Positions 35,309 through 44,990 of a DNA stretch of 64,000 nt are shown here, in pieces. The position numbers and the translations under genes are program-made. The notes beneath the pieces were generated by a model, which was given only the letters and a program-made list of their open reading frames with translations, had not been told where the DNA came from and did no database searches. The DNA comes from Cellvibrionaceae bacterium 1162T.S.0a.05 (GTDB lineage: Bacteria > Pseudomonadota > Gammaproteobacteria > Pseudomonadales > Cellvibrionaceae), in the NCBI GenBank assembly GCA_000964245.1, contig LANB01000001.1, positions 4,219,501 through 4,283,500 on the forward strand. Direction: 5' to 3'. Every line of letters starts with the position of its first letter. Position 1 is the stretch's first letter.

Positions 35309-36195
35309 TAATGTATTCTCCCAAATATTTTTAAGGTGCCAAACCCGCAAAAAATAATTTTTATTCTAAAAATAAATGTATTTACATTTTCGTGCCTTTA
35401 GCTGTTGATTATTCTTAGGGGAAGGGATGTCTATCAAAAAAATAGCGATTTTTAATAGTCTGACGTTTGCGTGATAAATACGATTGCCAAAAGGCTGGTC
35501 TGGTTTTAATTTATTCCAATACCTTTTTGACTCTCGATCGGCATAATAAGTAAGCAAAAAAAGCTTTCAAGGAAAATATAGAGACAATTATTTCCAGTGA
35601 GAGTCTTGTTGCAAAATCAAATTTTTATGAATTTATCCTGGTGGCTTTTCCAGCAAATTTGCATAGCTGTTAAGGCGACTTTGTGTTTTCAGTGAAGTAA
35701 CCATTACCTGCTATTTTTCCTATTAAGATGAAAAGGGTTTGTGACGATAAAAAATCCAATTGGCTCCCTAAGCCATTTCCATTGTGAAATAATCTCAACC
35801 CTTGATTTTGCTATTTTGGGTGCTTAACAACCTGGACTGCGAGAGGATTTATCCAACTGATTGATTGACAACAGGACACTTACCGAAAAGCAATTAATAA
35901 TCGTATCAATTCGCTAACAACGCCCACACACACACCCCAAAAAAGCCCCACAAAACGCAGTTTTGCTACCGCTCTGTCGCCATGCCAGCTTTTCCTGTGT
36001 AGTTCGTAAGCTTGATATCGGGTCGTTCGATCAGTCGCCAGGCAAGGGAAAACTGCGGTGAATTACCCATTGAGACTACACCCAGGGTAGCCTTAAAAGA
36101 CAAAATTAATGCCTCAGAGACCATTTTCTCTTAGAATATGCCCCGCTCCGACCCCAACGAAAGACTCACAATAACAAACAGAAAAGGTTACTCTG
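35309..36195. other. Long divergent intergenic region
   Basis: 887 bp between the GH12 and symporter genes, AT-rich with a CA-repeat near 35931. It should hold both promoters and probably a cellulose-responsive control site, but I could not single out a convincing -35/-10 pair or operator. No open frame with a ribosome-binding site is evident. Confidence 0.6.
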
Positions 36196-38088
36196 ATGTA
36201 TCTCTCTGCAATTGATCTAGGCATTATTGGTGTTTACCTCGCCAGTACCGTCTTCATTGGGCTCGTCCTTAAAAACAAGGCATCGAAAAACCTCGATTCC
36301 TACTTTCTCGGAGGCAAACAGCTGCCCTGGTACATGCTGAGCCTCTCCAATGCGTCCGGCATGTTCGATATCAGCGGCACCATGTGGTTGGTGACCCTGC
36401 TTTTTGTTTATGGTTTAAAAAGTATCTGGGTGCCCTGGCTGTGGCCAGTGTTCAACCAGGTCTTCCTCATGGTTTTCCTTTCGCTCTGGTTGCGCCGCTC
36501 AAATGTGTTAACCGGCGCAGAGTGGATGCGCACCCGTTTTGGCGATGACCTCGGCGGCAAGCTTTCTCACGGTATTATCGTCGCCTTCGCCATTATCAGT
36601 GTGTTGGGTTTTCTCGCTTACGGTTTCGTCGGCATTGGCAAATTCATGGAAATCTTTATTCCCTGGGAAGTGGTTAAACCTTTCATTCCTTTCGAAGTCA
36701 GCCCGGAAAGAGTGCCGCATTTGTACGGTATCGTATTTACCGCCATTGCGACCTTTTACGTGATGATGGGCGGCATGTTGAGTATTGTTTGGGCAGATTT
36801 ATTGCAGTTCACCATTATGACGGTCTCTGCAGTCATTATCGCGGTGATTGCAATGGCCAACGTGTCACCGGAAACCCTGCAAGCTGCCGTGCCCGACGGC
36901 TGGAGTAACCCCTTCTTCGGTTGGGAGCTCGGCCTCGACTGGACGACAAAAATTCCGGAAGTGATGACCAAGGTGGATTCCGACGGTTATTCGCTGTTTG
37001 CGATATTCGTGATGATGCTGCTGTTCAAGGGTGTCTTGATCAGCGCCGCTGGCCCCGCGCCAAACTATGACATGCAGAAAATCCTGGCCACCAAATCACC
37101 CCGGGAAGCGGCCAAAATGAGTGGTTTTGTTTCTGTCGTGTTAATGCCGATTCGCTATTTAATGATTGCAGGCTTCACCGTGCTCGCTTTAGTGTATTAC
37201 GCTGACCTCGACCTCGGTGTTGGCAATACCGTTGACTTTGAAAACATCCTGCCCTCTGCGATCCGACAATTTGCGCCGGTTGGCGTACTCGGCTTACTGC
37301 TTGCAGGCTTACTTGCCGCCTTTATGTCGACTTTTGCCTCGACGGTAAATACTGCTCCTGCCTATCTGGTGAATGACATTTACAAGCGCTATATCAAACC
37401 CGATGCCACCGCCAAACAGCTCGTCTGGATGAGCTATGTGGTCTCAGTGGCGATTGTGGTCATCAGCACCTTTATCGGTTTATATCTGAAGAGTATCAAC
37501 ACGATTCTGGTGTGGATTGTGTCCGGTCTTTGGGGCGGCTACACCGTGTCCAACGTGCTCAAATGGTACTGGTGGCGTTTCAATGGTATGGGGTATTTCT
37601 GGGGCATGATAGTCGGTATCGCGGCTGCAATTGGTTTGCCCCCATTGGTCAACTGGGTGTTTGAGGATCACGGCATCCCCGGCGATATCCTGCCCTTGTA
37701 TTTATTTGTTGTGATCATTACTCTTTCCGGCCTTGCAGCAGTTATCGGCACTGTGGCATCTGCTGCAGAGGACATGGAGCGCCTGAAAAGCTTTTATAAA
37801 AATGTGCGCCCCTGGGGGTTCTGGGGGCCGGTTCATGATGCGGTTGTTGCAGAAGAACCCGGGTTCAGAAAAAACCCCAATTTCAAACGCGACATGTTTA
37901 ATATTCTGGTAGGCATCGTGCTGCAAACGGCCCTGGTTGCGCTGCCGATTTATTTTGTGATTCAGGAGTTTTACGCGGTTGCGATAACGCTCGCCGTCGT
38001 AATCCTTGCCGCACTGATATTGTGGCAAACCTGGTATAAAAACCTGGCTGATTGGCCTTCTGAGGAGATGGCGAAAGAAGCCGGTTAA
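36196..38088 (+). CDS. Sodium:solute symporter (SSS family)
   Basis: Inner-membrane Na+-coupled importer with the LeuT fold, 630 residues and about 14 membrane segments. It has the family N-terminus IGVYLASTVFIGLVLKNKAS, FLGGKQLPWYMLSLSNASGM around the first broken helix and the LLLAGLLAAFMSTFASTVNT segment near residue 370 that contributes Na+-site serines and threonines. It is 126 bp upstream of the cellobiose phosphorylase gene on the same strand, so the likely cargo is a sugar from cellulose, possibly cellobiose itself. An AAAAGG lies ahead of the ATG. Confidence 0.9.
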   Translation: MYLSAIDLGIIGVYLASTVFIGLVLKNKASKNLDSYFLGGKQLPWYMLSLSNASGMFDISGTMWLVTLLFVYGLKSIWVPWLWPVFNQVFLMVFLSLWLRRSNVLTGAEWMRTRFGDDLGGKLSHGIIVAFAIISVLGFLAYGFVGIGKFMEIFIPWEVVKPFIPFEVSPERVPHLYGIVFTAIATFYVMMGGMLSIVWADLLQFTIMTVSAVIIAVIAMANVSPETLQAAVPDGWSNPFFGWELGLDWTTKIPEVMTKVDSDGYSLFAIFVMMLLFKGVLISAAGPAPNYDMQKILATKSPREAAKMSGFVSVVLMPIRYLMIAGFTVLALVYYADLDLGVGNTVDFENILPSAIRQFAPVGVLGLLLAGLLAAFMSTFASTVNTAPAYLVNDIYKRYIKPDATAKQLVWMSYVVSVAIVVISTFIGLYLKSINTILVWIVSGLWGGYTVSNVLKWYWWRFNGMGYFWGMIVGIAAAIGLPPLVNWVFEDHGIPGDILPLYLFVVIITLSGLAAVIGTVASAAEDMERLKSFYKNVRPWGFWGPVHDAVVAEEPGFRKNPNFKRDMFNILVGIVLQTALVALPIYFVIQEFYAVAITLAVVILAALILWQTWYKNLADWPSEEMAKEAG

Positions 38089-38214
38089 TGTAAAAAGCGT
38101 TATCACTTCCCATGTCGCCCTGGACTCTTGCTTTCGATTTTCAATTGAAACAGTCTTCCGGGGCGATTTATTGTTATGCCATTAATTTAAAAAATACTAC
38201 AAGGTGAACACACC

Positions 38215-40650
38215 ATGAAATTTGGATATTTCGACGACGCGGCCAGAGAGTACGTTATCACGAATCCACAAACTCCCTACCCGTGGATCAATTATTTGGG
38301 AAATGAAGATTTTTTTGGTCTGATTTCCAATACCGGAGGCGGTTACGCTTTTTATAAAGATGCAAAATTTCGCCGTTTAACTCGTTATCGTTACAACAAC
38401 GTGCCTGTCGATAATGGCGGTCGTTATTTTTATATTAATGATGGCGGCGACGTGTGGTCTCCTGGCTGGAAACCCGTAAAAGCCGATCTCGACAAATACG
38501 AATGCGCTCACGGCATGAGCTACACACGTATTACCGGTGCCCGCAATGGTGTTGAAGCCGAAGTCACCCACTTTATTCCCTTAAAAACCTGGGCAGAAGT
38601 CACCAAAGTTAAATTGAAAAACACTTCAGGTGAAACCAAAAAATTAAAATTCTTCTCATGGCTGGAATGGTGTTTGTGGAACGCTGAAGATGACATGCAA
38701 AACTTGCAGCGCAACTTCTCAACCGGTGAAGTCGAAGTTGAAGATTCGGTGATTTACCACAAAACCGAATTCAAGGAGCGCCGTAACCACTACGCCTTTT
38801 ATTCTGTCAACGCCCCTATTCAGGGTTTTGATACTGATCGCGACGTGTGGAAAGGTTTGTATAACGACTTTGATCGCCCCGATGCAGTTTTTGAAGGAAC
38901 ACCACGCAACTCAGAAGCCCACGGCTGGTCTCCTTGCGCCTCACACTATCTCGAAATCGAACTCGCTCCCGGTGAAGAAAAAGATCTGGTTTTTGTTCTC
39001 GGTTATATCGAAGTTGACAAAGACAATAAGTGGGAAAGCAAAAGCGTCATCAATAAAACGCCAGCAAAAGAGTTGATTGCGCGTTTTGATTCCGTAGAAA
39101 AAGTCGACGCCGAATTGAAAAAACTCGCGAACTACTGGGAAAACCTGTTATCCACTTTCGCCGTAGACAGCGGCGACGAAAAACTGGACCGTATGGTCAA
39201 CATCTGGAACCAGTACCAGTGTATGGTGACTTTTAATATGAGCCGCTCTGCATCATTCTTCGAAACGGGCATTGGCCGCGGCATGGGCTTTAGGGATTCC
39301 AGTCAGGATTTGATTGGTTTTGTCCATCAAGTTCCCGAGCGCGCGCGCGAGCGTATTATTGATATTGCCAGTACACAATTTGAAGACGGCTCTGCCTATC
39401 ACCAATACCAGCCTTTGACCAAGCGCGGCAACCACGCACTGGGTGGCGGTTTTAACGATGACCCCTTGTGGTTAATTTTGTCGACCACAGATTACATTAA
39501 AGAAAGTGGCGACCTCGGCATTCTCGACGTGCAGGTGCCTTACGACAATGACGAAAGTAAAGCGACATCGCACTTCGAACACCTGAAGCGTTCTTTCTAC
39601 TTTACAGTGAACAACCTCGGCCCCCACGGCTTGCCATTGATTGGTCGCGCCGACTGGAATGACTGCTTGAACCTCAACTGCTTTTCTGAAGATCCAAACG
39701 AGAGCTTTCAGACTACCGGCAACAAAAAAGGCTTTACTGCCGAGTCACTGATGATTGCCGGCTCCTTCGTGTTATACGGCAAGGAATTTATCAAACTGTG
39801 TCAATACATTGGTAGAGATGACGAAGCCGCAGAAGCGCAGAAACATGTTGATGCCATGATCGAAGCCGTTAAAAAAGATGGCTGGGATGGCGATTGGTAT
39901 CTTCGCGCCTACGACTACTACGGTAAGAAAATCGGCAGCAAGGAGAACGAAGAAGGTAAAATCTTTATCGAAAGCCAGGGCTTTTGCGGCATGGCCGGTA
40001 TCGGACTCGAAGACGGCATGGTGCACAAGTCAATGGACAGTGTAAAAGCACACCTCGATTGCGATTACGGTATCGTGCTGCAGCAACCCGCGTTTACCAA
40101 GTACTACATTGAGTACGGTGAAATTTCGACTTACCCTGCCGGCTACAAGGAAAATGCGGGTATCTTCTGCCACAACAACCCCTGGATTATGATCGCCGAG
40201 ACGCTGATCGGTAACGGTGATCGCGCTTTCGATTACTACAGCAAAATCACGCCGGCCTACCTCGAAGAACTCAGTGACTTACACAAGGTTGAACCTTATG
40301 TGTATTGTCAGATGATTGCAGGTAAGGATGCTTATACACCGGGGCAAGGTAAAAACTCCTGGTTGACGGGTACCGCCGCCTGGAATTTCGTGGCTATCAC
40401 TCAGTACATACTCGGTGTTAAGCCCGATTACGCCGGTCTAAGTGTCGACCCTTGTATACCCAATACCTGGGATGGCTACAAAATCTGCCGTAAATTCCGT
40501 GGCGCAACCTACAATATTGAAGTACGCAACCCCAAGCATATCAGTAAAGGGGTCGCAGTAATGGAAGTGAATGGTGAAAACGTTGAGGGTAATATTATTC
40601 CTCTTGCCGCTGCAGGTAGTAGCGTCGATGTATTGGTAACCCTGGGTTAA
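38215..40650 (+). CDS. Cellobiose phosphorylase (GH94)
   Basis: Cytoplasmic enzyme that splits cellobiose with phosphate into glucose 1-phosphate and glucose, saving one ATP. The 811-residue length and N-terminus [20 protein letters not shown] match cellobiose phosphorylases. The catalytic Asp is in [13 protein letters not shown] (around residue 482), and further (alpha/alpha)6-barrel segments include [20 protein letters not shown] and [16 protein letters not shown]. No signal peptide. AAGGTG is eight bases before the ATG. It is probably in an operon with the symporter: import followed by phosphorolysis. A perfect palindrome TTTCAATTGAAA (38139-38150) lies in the gap. Confidence 0.95.
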   Translation: MKFGYFDDAAREYVITNPQTPYPWINYLGNEDFFGLISNTGGGYAFYKDAKFRRLTRYRYNNVPVDNGGRYFYINDGGDVWSPGWKPVKADLDKYECAHGMSYTRITGARNGVEAEVTHFIPLKTWAEVTKVKLKNTSGETKKLKFFSWLEWCLWNAEDDMQNLQRNFSTGEVEVEDSVIYHKTEFKERRNHYAFYSVNAPIQGFDTDRDVWKGLYNDFDRPDAVFEGTPRNSEAHGWSPCASHYLEIELAPGEEKDLVFVLGYIEVDKDNKWESKSVINKTPAKELIARFDSVEKVDAELKKLANYWENLLSTFAVDSGDEKLDRMVNIWNQYQCMVTFNMSRSASFFETGIGRGMGFRDSSQDLIGFVHQVPERARERIIDIASTQFEDGSAYHQYQPLTKRGNHALGGGFNDDPLWLILSTTDYIKESGDLGILDVQVPYDNDESKATSHFEHLKRSFYFTVNNLGPHGLPLIGRADWNDCLNLNCFSEDPNESFQTTGNKKGFTAESLMIAGSFVLYGKEFIKLCQYIGRDDEAAEAQKHVDAMIEAVKKDGWDGDWYLRAYDYYGKKIGSKENEEGKIFIESQGFCGMAGIGLEDGMVHKSMDSVKAHLDCDYGIVLQQPAFTKYYIEYGEISTYPAGYKENAGIFCHNNPWIMIAETLIGNGDRAFDYYSKITPAYLEELSDLHKVEPYVYCQMIAGKDAYTPGQGKNSWLTGTAAWNFVAITQYILGVKPDYAGLSVDPCIPNTWDGYKICRKFRGATYNIEVRNPKHISKGVAVMEVNGENVEGNIIPLAAAGSSVDVLVTLG

Positions 40651-40732
40651 TTCGGCAAGCTAAAACAACAGTTTTTGTTTCTCCCTGTTTGCACCAGGAG
40701 ATGAATAAGAAACGCCTGAAAGTACGCTAAAA

Positions 40733-40768
40733 AAAAGCCCCGAAAGGTGAAACACTTTCGGGGCTTTT
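40733..40768. terminator. Bidirectional terminator closing the GH94 and NRPS operons
   Basis: Inverted repeat AAAAGCCCCGAAAG (40733-40746) and CTTTCGGGGCTTTT (40755-40768) around an 8-base loop, with As on the left and Ts on the right. It can terminate GH94 (plus) and the glycosyltransferase that ends the biosynthetic operon (minus, stop 15 bases away). Confidence 0.92.
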
Positions 40769-40782
40769 GTTTAATTCAAGCC

Positions 40783-41802
40783 TCAACTTTGTGATGCCAG
40801 CTCTAATTGATCACACAAGCCCACAATTTTTTTATCGCTTTTAAATTCCTGCGAGGGTTTTTCTTCGTAGCCCCAAATCATTGCAGCGTAACTTAATTCA
40901 GCCAGAACCTCATTCACCTTTTTCGGGTTGTTCAGTACCGGTGGTCTGGGAATCATGGATTGCGGATCAAGCTGGTACAACTTTTCTATCGCTTTATCAC
41001 CAAAGCCGTAGCGTATAAATCTCGACATAAAACCCGGCAGACCGTCGTCGTATTTGTGCTCAACCGCCGCTTGCCAGTTAAACTTGATACGGCCGCTCAT
41101 TCTCAACCTGAAACCCAGCTCGGTGTCTTCGCCACCGGCGCCACAGTTTTCCGATACAAGACTTTCATTAAAGCCTCCCATTTTCTCGAAAACAGATTTT
41201 AAAACGAGACTGTTGGCCGTCACCAGATAGCAAGGGTCCAGGCTGTCGTCTACCGTGGATTTTAGTGCAGGTGGCACCATGATATTTTGATCCCGATAAA
41301 AGGCAGTCAAAAAATCATTTTCGGTTAACCGCACCATACCGGTATAAGCCACGCAAGTATTTTCCTCTGTCACATAGCCTTTTATCAATTCCCCGGTGAC
41401 CACACAATCGCTGTCTATAAAAAGGATCCAGCGACCACTCGCTTGTTTTACACCCTTATTTCTCGCTGCTGCGGGCCCAGGTCGACCGCACTGAATAACA
41501 CTCACCGGAATTGGATACGTGTTTTCCAGTGTTAATGCTTGTGCAGAATTGTTATCTACCACAATGACTTCTTTGGGATAGAGATCAGCAGGCGTATTCC
41601 TGAAAAGGCTGTCAAGAAGCCGCTGCACGCCTTCCTGATTGTCCTTTACTGGGATGACAATTGAAATTTCAGAAGCAGCGATAATTTTCTCTTCGTCCAG
41701 TAAGTTATGACGTTGAACATTCTGAATTTTGGTTTTTAAATAACCATCAAATTCTTCGGTCGTGCCAAGCACTGTGACGGGATAACTCAGTTCATTTTCC
41801 AT
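40783..41802 (-). CDS. Family 2 glycosyltransferase
   Basis: 339 residues with a GT-A fold: nucleotide-binding start ISIVIPVKDNQEGVQRLLDS, VIVVDNNSA, the GPAAARNKGVKQASGRWILF helix-strand and the metal motif FIDSDC. The downstream GGEDTELGFRLRMSGR corresponds to the acceptor/base region (ED motif). No membrane segments, so it is cytosolic. It is the last gene of the NRPS operon, 22 bp after the ABC permease. A role in glycosylating the peptide is plausible, but export-related or unrelated polysaccharide work cannot be excluded. Confidence 0.85.
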   Translation of the reverse strand: MENELSYPVTVLGTTEEFDGYLKTKIQNVQRHNLLDEEKIIAASEISIVIPVKDNQEGVQRLLDSLFRNTPADLYPKEVIVVDNNSAQALTLENTYPIPVSVIQCGRPGPAAARNKGVKQASGRWILFIDSDCVVTGELIKGYVTEENTCVAYTGMVRLTENDFLTAFYRDQNIMVPPALKSTVDDSLDPCYLVTANSLVLKSVFEKMGGFNESLVSENCGAGGEDTELGFRLRMSGRIKFNWQAAVEHKYDDGLPGFMSRFIRYGFGDKAIEKLYQLDPQSMIPRPPVLNNPKKVNEVLAELSYAAMIWGYEEKPSQEFKSDKKIVGLCDQLELASQS

Positions 41803-41824
41803 ACTTTCCTCTCAAGTTTGGGCC

Positions 41825-44230
41825 CTACTCGTAACGCAAGGCAACTACCGGCTCTTGCGCCAATACCTTGCGCACGGGATTGACGGTTGCAAAAACCACG
41901 GTTGCCGTGATCGCCAGTGGAATACCGATAAATAACAATACGGAATAGGATGACAATTCCGAATCGGCCAGCATATTGATCAAGCTGACACCGATGGGAA
42001 CTCCGATCAGTAAACCCATTGCAAGTTGTTTTAACGACTGTTTAACAAAATGCCGGTATAGGTTGGAATCGTTTGCCCCCAGCGCCCTGCGCACGCCAAT
42101 TTCCTGAGTCTTTTGTGTTGTTATATAAGCCATGACCCCATAAATGCCGCTAAATGCCAGCACAAGCGAAGCGAGTGCAAAAGCCGTAAACAAACGGCTG
42201 ATAAAATTAATATCGGCAACCGCTCGTTCATGATTTCGTCGCATGGTCAACACGTTAAATAAGGGTGCGTTGGGTTCAATTTTATAAGCCAGATTTTCCA
42301 GGGGCTGTCGCAGGAGGTTTGGATCACCAGAGGTTCGAATGACAATACTCATCGACAGCGAAGTGTTTTGTTCCATACTGACAAAGACACTGGATTTAAC
42401 AATGTTATAGGCATACGGCCAACCGTGAACCACATCATTCACCACACCCACTATGGTGTACCAGCGCTCCTCATCTCCCACCTGGCGTAAACGTTTGCCG
42501 ATGGGGTTTTCCCCTTTCAGGTACTTATCAACAAACTTGCGAGTAACAAGCGCAACAGCAGGCGCGCTGCTATTGTCCTGGGGTCTGAAATGTCGGCCTT
42601 CGTAAAGTTTGACGCCCATCGATGCCAGGTAATCATTTGAGACGATTAATTTCTCCGGATTGGGATAGCTCGGTTCCTTCCCGTAATCAACACCCTCAAT
42701 GGCAAACTCCTGCAACATCGACCAGGTGATCGGCACCATTTGCGTAAATGAGACGTCTTCTACTCCCGCCTCCTTTTCAAGCTCTCTTTCAATACGCTTA
42801 AAATAATTCAAGCGTTTGTTGTCGGTATCGTACTCAGCGGGCGGCAGCGATACTTCTGCCGTTAAATAACCATCAAGCTGAACCCCGTAATCGGTGTTAT
42901 TTTTTTTATAAACAGAGTAAGCAACCGAACTCGCAACTAATAACAGTGCCACTGATAGGCCAACTTCTGTGATTACGATTGCTTTGCTCAGTACACTGGA
43001 CACCATTCCCTGTGCACCTCGTGTTCCGTCGCGTAATACTCGATTAATATCACCACCTGTCGCTCGCCATGCGGGTAAAAAACCGGTGAGAATGGCAGTA
43101 ATAATGACAACAAAAATACAGGTTAAATAGCTTTCGAGGGATAGCGCATACTGCCACCAGTAAGGCGGCTCACTGGCAAGAAACATTTTACTCAGAGCTC
43201 CCAGACTGAGCTTGAGGCTAGCGCCCACTATAAGAAGGGAAAGCAAACCAGAAAGAATACAAATAAAGAAACTTTCCAATAGCATCTGTTTGACGAGGCG
43301 ACTTCGCGGTGCACCAAGGGCCAGACGAATGGCCGTTTCCTTGTTTCTTTCCAGCGCTCGCGCAAGCAACAAATTTCCCGTATTGATACAGGCTAACAAC
43401 AGAACAAGCACCACGCACAACTTCAACGCAAGGATAAGCATATCGCTCGTCATTGCCGTGCGTTCCTGGAAAGTTGTCATGTAAGCAGATTTTCCCTTGT
43501 TCAATTCGGGAAAACGTTCAGCAATTTCCTGCGCGATTCCGACTATATCCGCCTCCGCTTGCTTGTCCGAAACACCAGGTGCTAAACGCCCATACACTGT
43601 AGCAAAAGATACGTCGCGCCTTTCCAGTCCCTGAGTTGTTAAATCAAAAGGTGCCCAGATTTTTCCATAATCGGGAAAGCGATAGCTCTTTGGCATCACA
43701 CCGACAATCTTGTGCGGAACATTTTCAATCCTGATGGATTTTCCAAGCACATCACTATCACGGCCGTATAGTGCATTCCAGACACTTTCGCCAATTATCA
43801 CGACGGGCTCTGCACCCTCACGCATATCGTTTTGATCAAACACCCGCCCCATCAAAGGGAGCGCTTCGGAGATCTCAAAAAAAGGCGGATTGACATAAAA
43901 CACTCGCTCACGAAAGGACCTGTCGGTAGTCAATAAATTTCGACGACGATTGTAATAGGTATCGAAGATCTCGAAAGACGTCTGCGCCCTTTTCATATCT
44001 TCGTAGTCGGATAAGCGAAAGGCGAGCCACGGATTGGTGTTCGTGATGGGCGTTAGAATCCGAATTCTTTCACCACCTTCAAAGGGCAAGGGTGCCGTTA
44101 ATGTATTGTGTAGAAAACTCTGCATATACAAGGCGAGGGATATGCCCGTTGTCATCACAAAAACGGCCAATAAAGTAAAGCGGAGATTCTTCGTCATCGT
44201 ACGGAGGGTATAGCGTAAGTCGGCAAACAT
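41825..44230 (-). CDS. MacB/FtsX-type ABC transporter permease
   Basis: 801-residue permease made of two tandem units: an N-terminal membrane segment (FTLLAVFVMTTGISLALYM), a periplasmic MacB core domain, a three-helix FtsX domain near residues 265-400, then a second membrane segment (IVITEVGLSVALLLVASSVA), a second periplasmic domain and a second FtsX domain at the C-terminus (ALASLVLAFSGIYGVMAYIT). The motif ETAIRLALGAPRSRLVKQML and its counterpart EIGVRRALGANDSNLYRHFV mark the coupling helices. The ATG at 44230 is preferred over 44236 because GGGGG then lies seven bases upstream. Forms an exporter with the ATPase and HlyD-like proteins next to it. Confidence 0.9.
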   Translation of the reverse strand: MFADLRYTLRTMTKNLRFTLLAVFVMTTGISLALYMQSFLHNTLTAPLPFEGGERIRILTPITNTNPWLAFRLSDYEDMKRAQTSFEIFDTYYNRRRNLLTTDRSFRERVFYVNPPFFEISEALPLMGRVFDQNDMREGAEPVVIIGESVWNALYGRDSDVLGKSIRIENVPHKIVGVMPKSYRFPDYGKIWAPFDLTTQGLERRDVSFATVYGRLAPGVSDKQAEADIVGIAQEIAERFPELNKGKSAYMTTFQERTAMTSDMLILALKLCVVLVLLLACINTGNLLLARALERNKETAIRLALGAPRSRLVKQMLLESFFICILSGLLSLLIVGASLKLSLGALSKMFLASEPPYWWQYALSLESYLTCIFVVIITAILTGFLPAWRATGGDINRVLRDGTRGAQGMVSSVLSKAIVITEVGLSVALLLVASSVAYSVYKKNNTDYGVQLDGYLTAEVSLPPAEYDTDNKRLNYFKRIERELEKEAGVEDVSFTQMVPITWSMLQEFAIEGVDYGKEPSYPNPEKLIVSNDYLASMGVKLYEGRHFRPQDNSSAPAVALVTRKFVDKYLKGENPIGKRLRQVGDEERWYTIVGVVNDVVHGWPYAYNIVKSSVFVSMEQNTSLSMSIVIRTSGDPNLLRQPLENLAYKIEPNAPLFNVLTMRRNHERAVADINFISRLFTAFALASLVLAFSGIYGVMAYITTQKTQEIGVRRALGANDSNLYRHFVKQSLKQLAMGLLIGVPIGVSLINMLADSELSSYSVLLFIGIPLAITATVVFATVNPVRKVLAQEPVVALRYE

Positions 44231-44245
44231 AGTCATACCCCCGGG

Positions 44246-44977
44246 TTAAACGAGCTCAGGCTCAGGTTGTTTCGCAATACTATTTGAGACAGCAGGTTGA
44301 TTTGCTTCTACAATTTTTCCGTCAAAAATTGATATGGCACGTTGAGCGCGCTCTGCGCCTGCAGGATCGTGAGTTACCATACAAATAGTAGCGCCTTCAC
44401 GATGTAAAGCATCCAGAAGGCTCATGACTTGCTCAGCATTTTTACTATCGAGGTTTCCGGTCGGTTCGTCCGCAAGTAATATGGCTGGCTGAGAGACAAC
44501 CGCGCGCGCAACGGCCACGCGTTGTTGCTGACCACCGGAAAGTTGTGAAGGAAAGTGATGCATACGGTGAGATAAATCTACCCTGGTCAGCGCGGATTCG
44601 ACGCGCTCCTTGCGTTGCTGCTTGTTCAAATCACCGCGATAAGTAAGCGGCAACTCAACATTCTCGAAAACAGAAAGATCGCTGATAAGATTAAATGACT
44701 GGAAAATGAATCCAATTTCCTTATTTCGAATCTCAGCCCGTTTTTTTGTATCGAGATTAGTTACATCCTTGCCATTCAGATGATAGCTGCCACCCGAACA
44801 ACCATCCAGCAGACCAAGAATAGAGAGAAGGGTTGATTTGCCGCAACCCGATGGACCGGATATGGACACATATTCGCCTTGTTTAATCTCCAAATTAATG
44901 TTCTGAAGAGCATGTGTTTCTATTTCATCAGTAGAAAATACTCTCGAAAGATTTTCCAATTTTATTATTACGCTCAT
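44246..44977 (-). CDS. ABC transporter ATPase (MacB/LolD type)
   Basis: 243-residue ATP-binding subunit: Walker A GPSGCGKST, Q-loop NKEIGFIFQSFNLISDLSVF, signature LSGGQQQRVAVARA, Walker B ILLADEPTGNLD, and switch histidine in VTHDP. The ATG at 44977 has GGGAG six bases upstream and gives the family start IIKLENLSRVFSTDEIETHA; the open frame continues into the HlyD gene, but that would be an artificial extension. Drives the permease encoded 15 bp downstream. Confidence 0.93.
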   Translation of the reverse strand: MSVIIKLENLSRVFSTDEIETHALQNINLEIKQGEYVSISGPSGCGKSTLLSILGLLDGCSGGSYHLNGKDVTNLDTKKRAEIRNKEIGFIFQSFNLISDLSVFENVELPLTYRGDLNKQQRKERVESALTRVDLSHRMHHFPSQLSGGQQQRVAVARAVVSQPAILLADEPTGNLDSKNAEQVMSLLDALHREGATICMVTHDPAGAERAQRAISIFDGKIVEANQPAVSNSIAKQPEPELV

Positions 44978-44990
44978 GTGTTCTCCCAAA

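Noticed and set aside
35366-35557. 63-codon minus-strand open frame upstream of the GH12 gene
   Set aside because: No ribosome-binding site, AT-rich composition without protein character, and it lies where the GH12 promoter should be.
38139-38150. Perfect palindrome TTTCAATTGAAA before the GH94 gene
   Set aside because: Could be an operator, but there is a single AT-rich copy and no regulator nearby, so chance is as likely.
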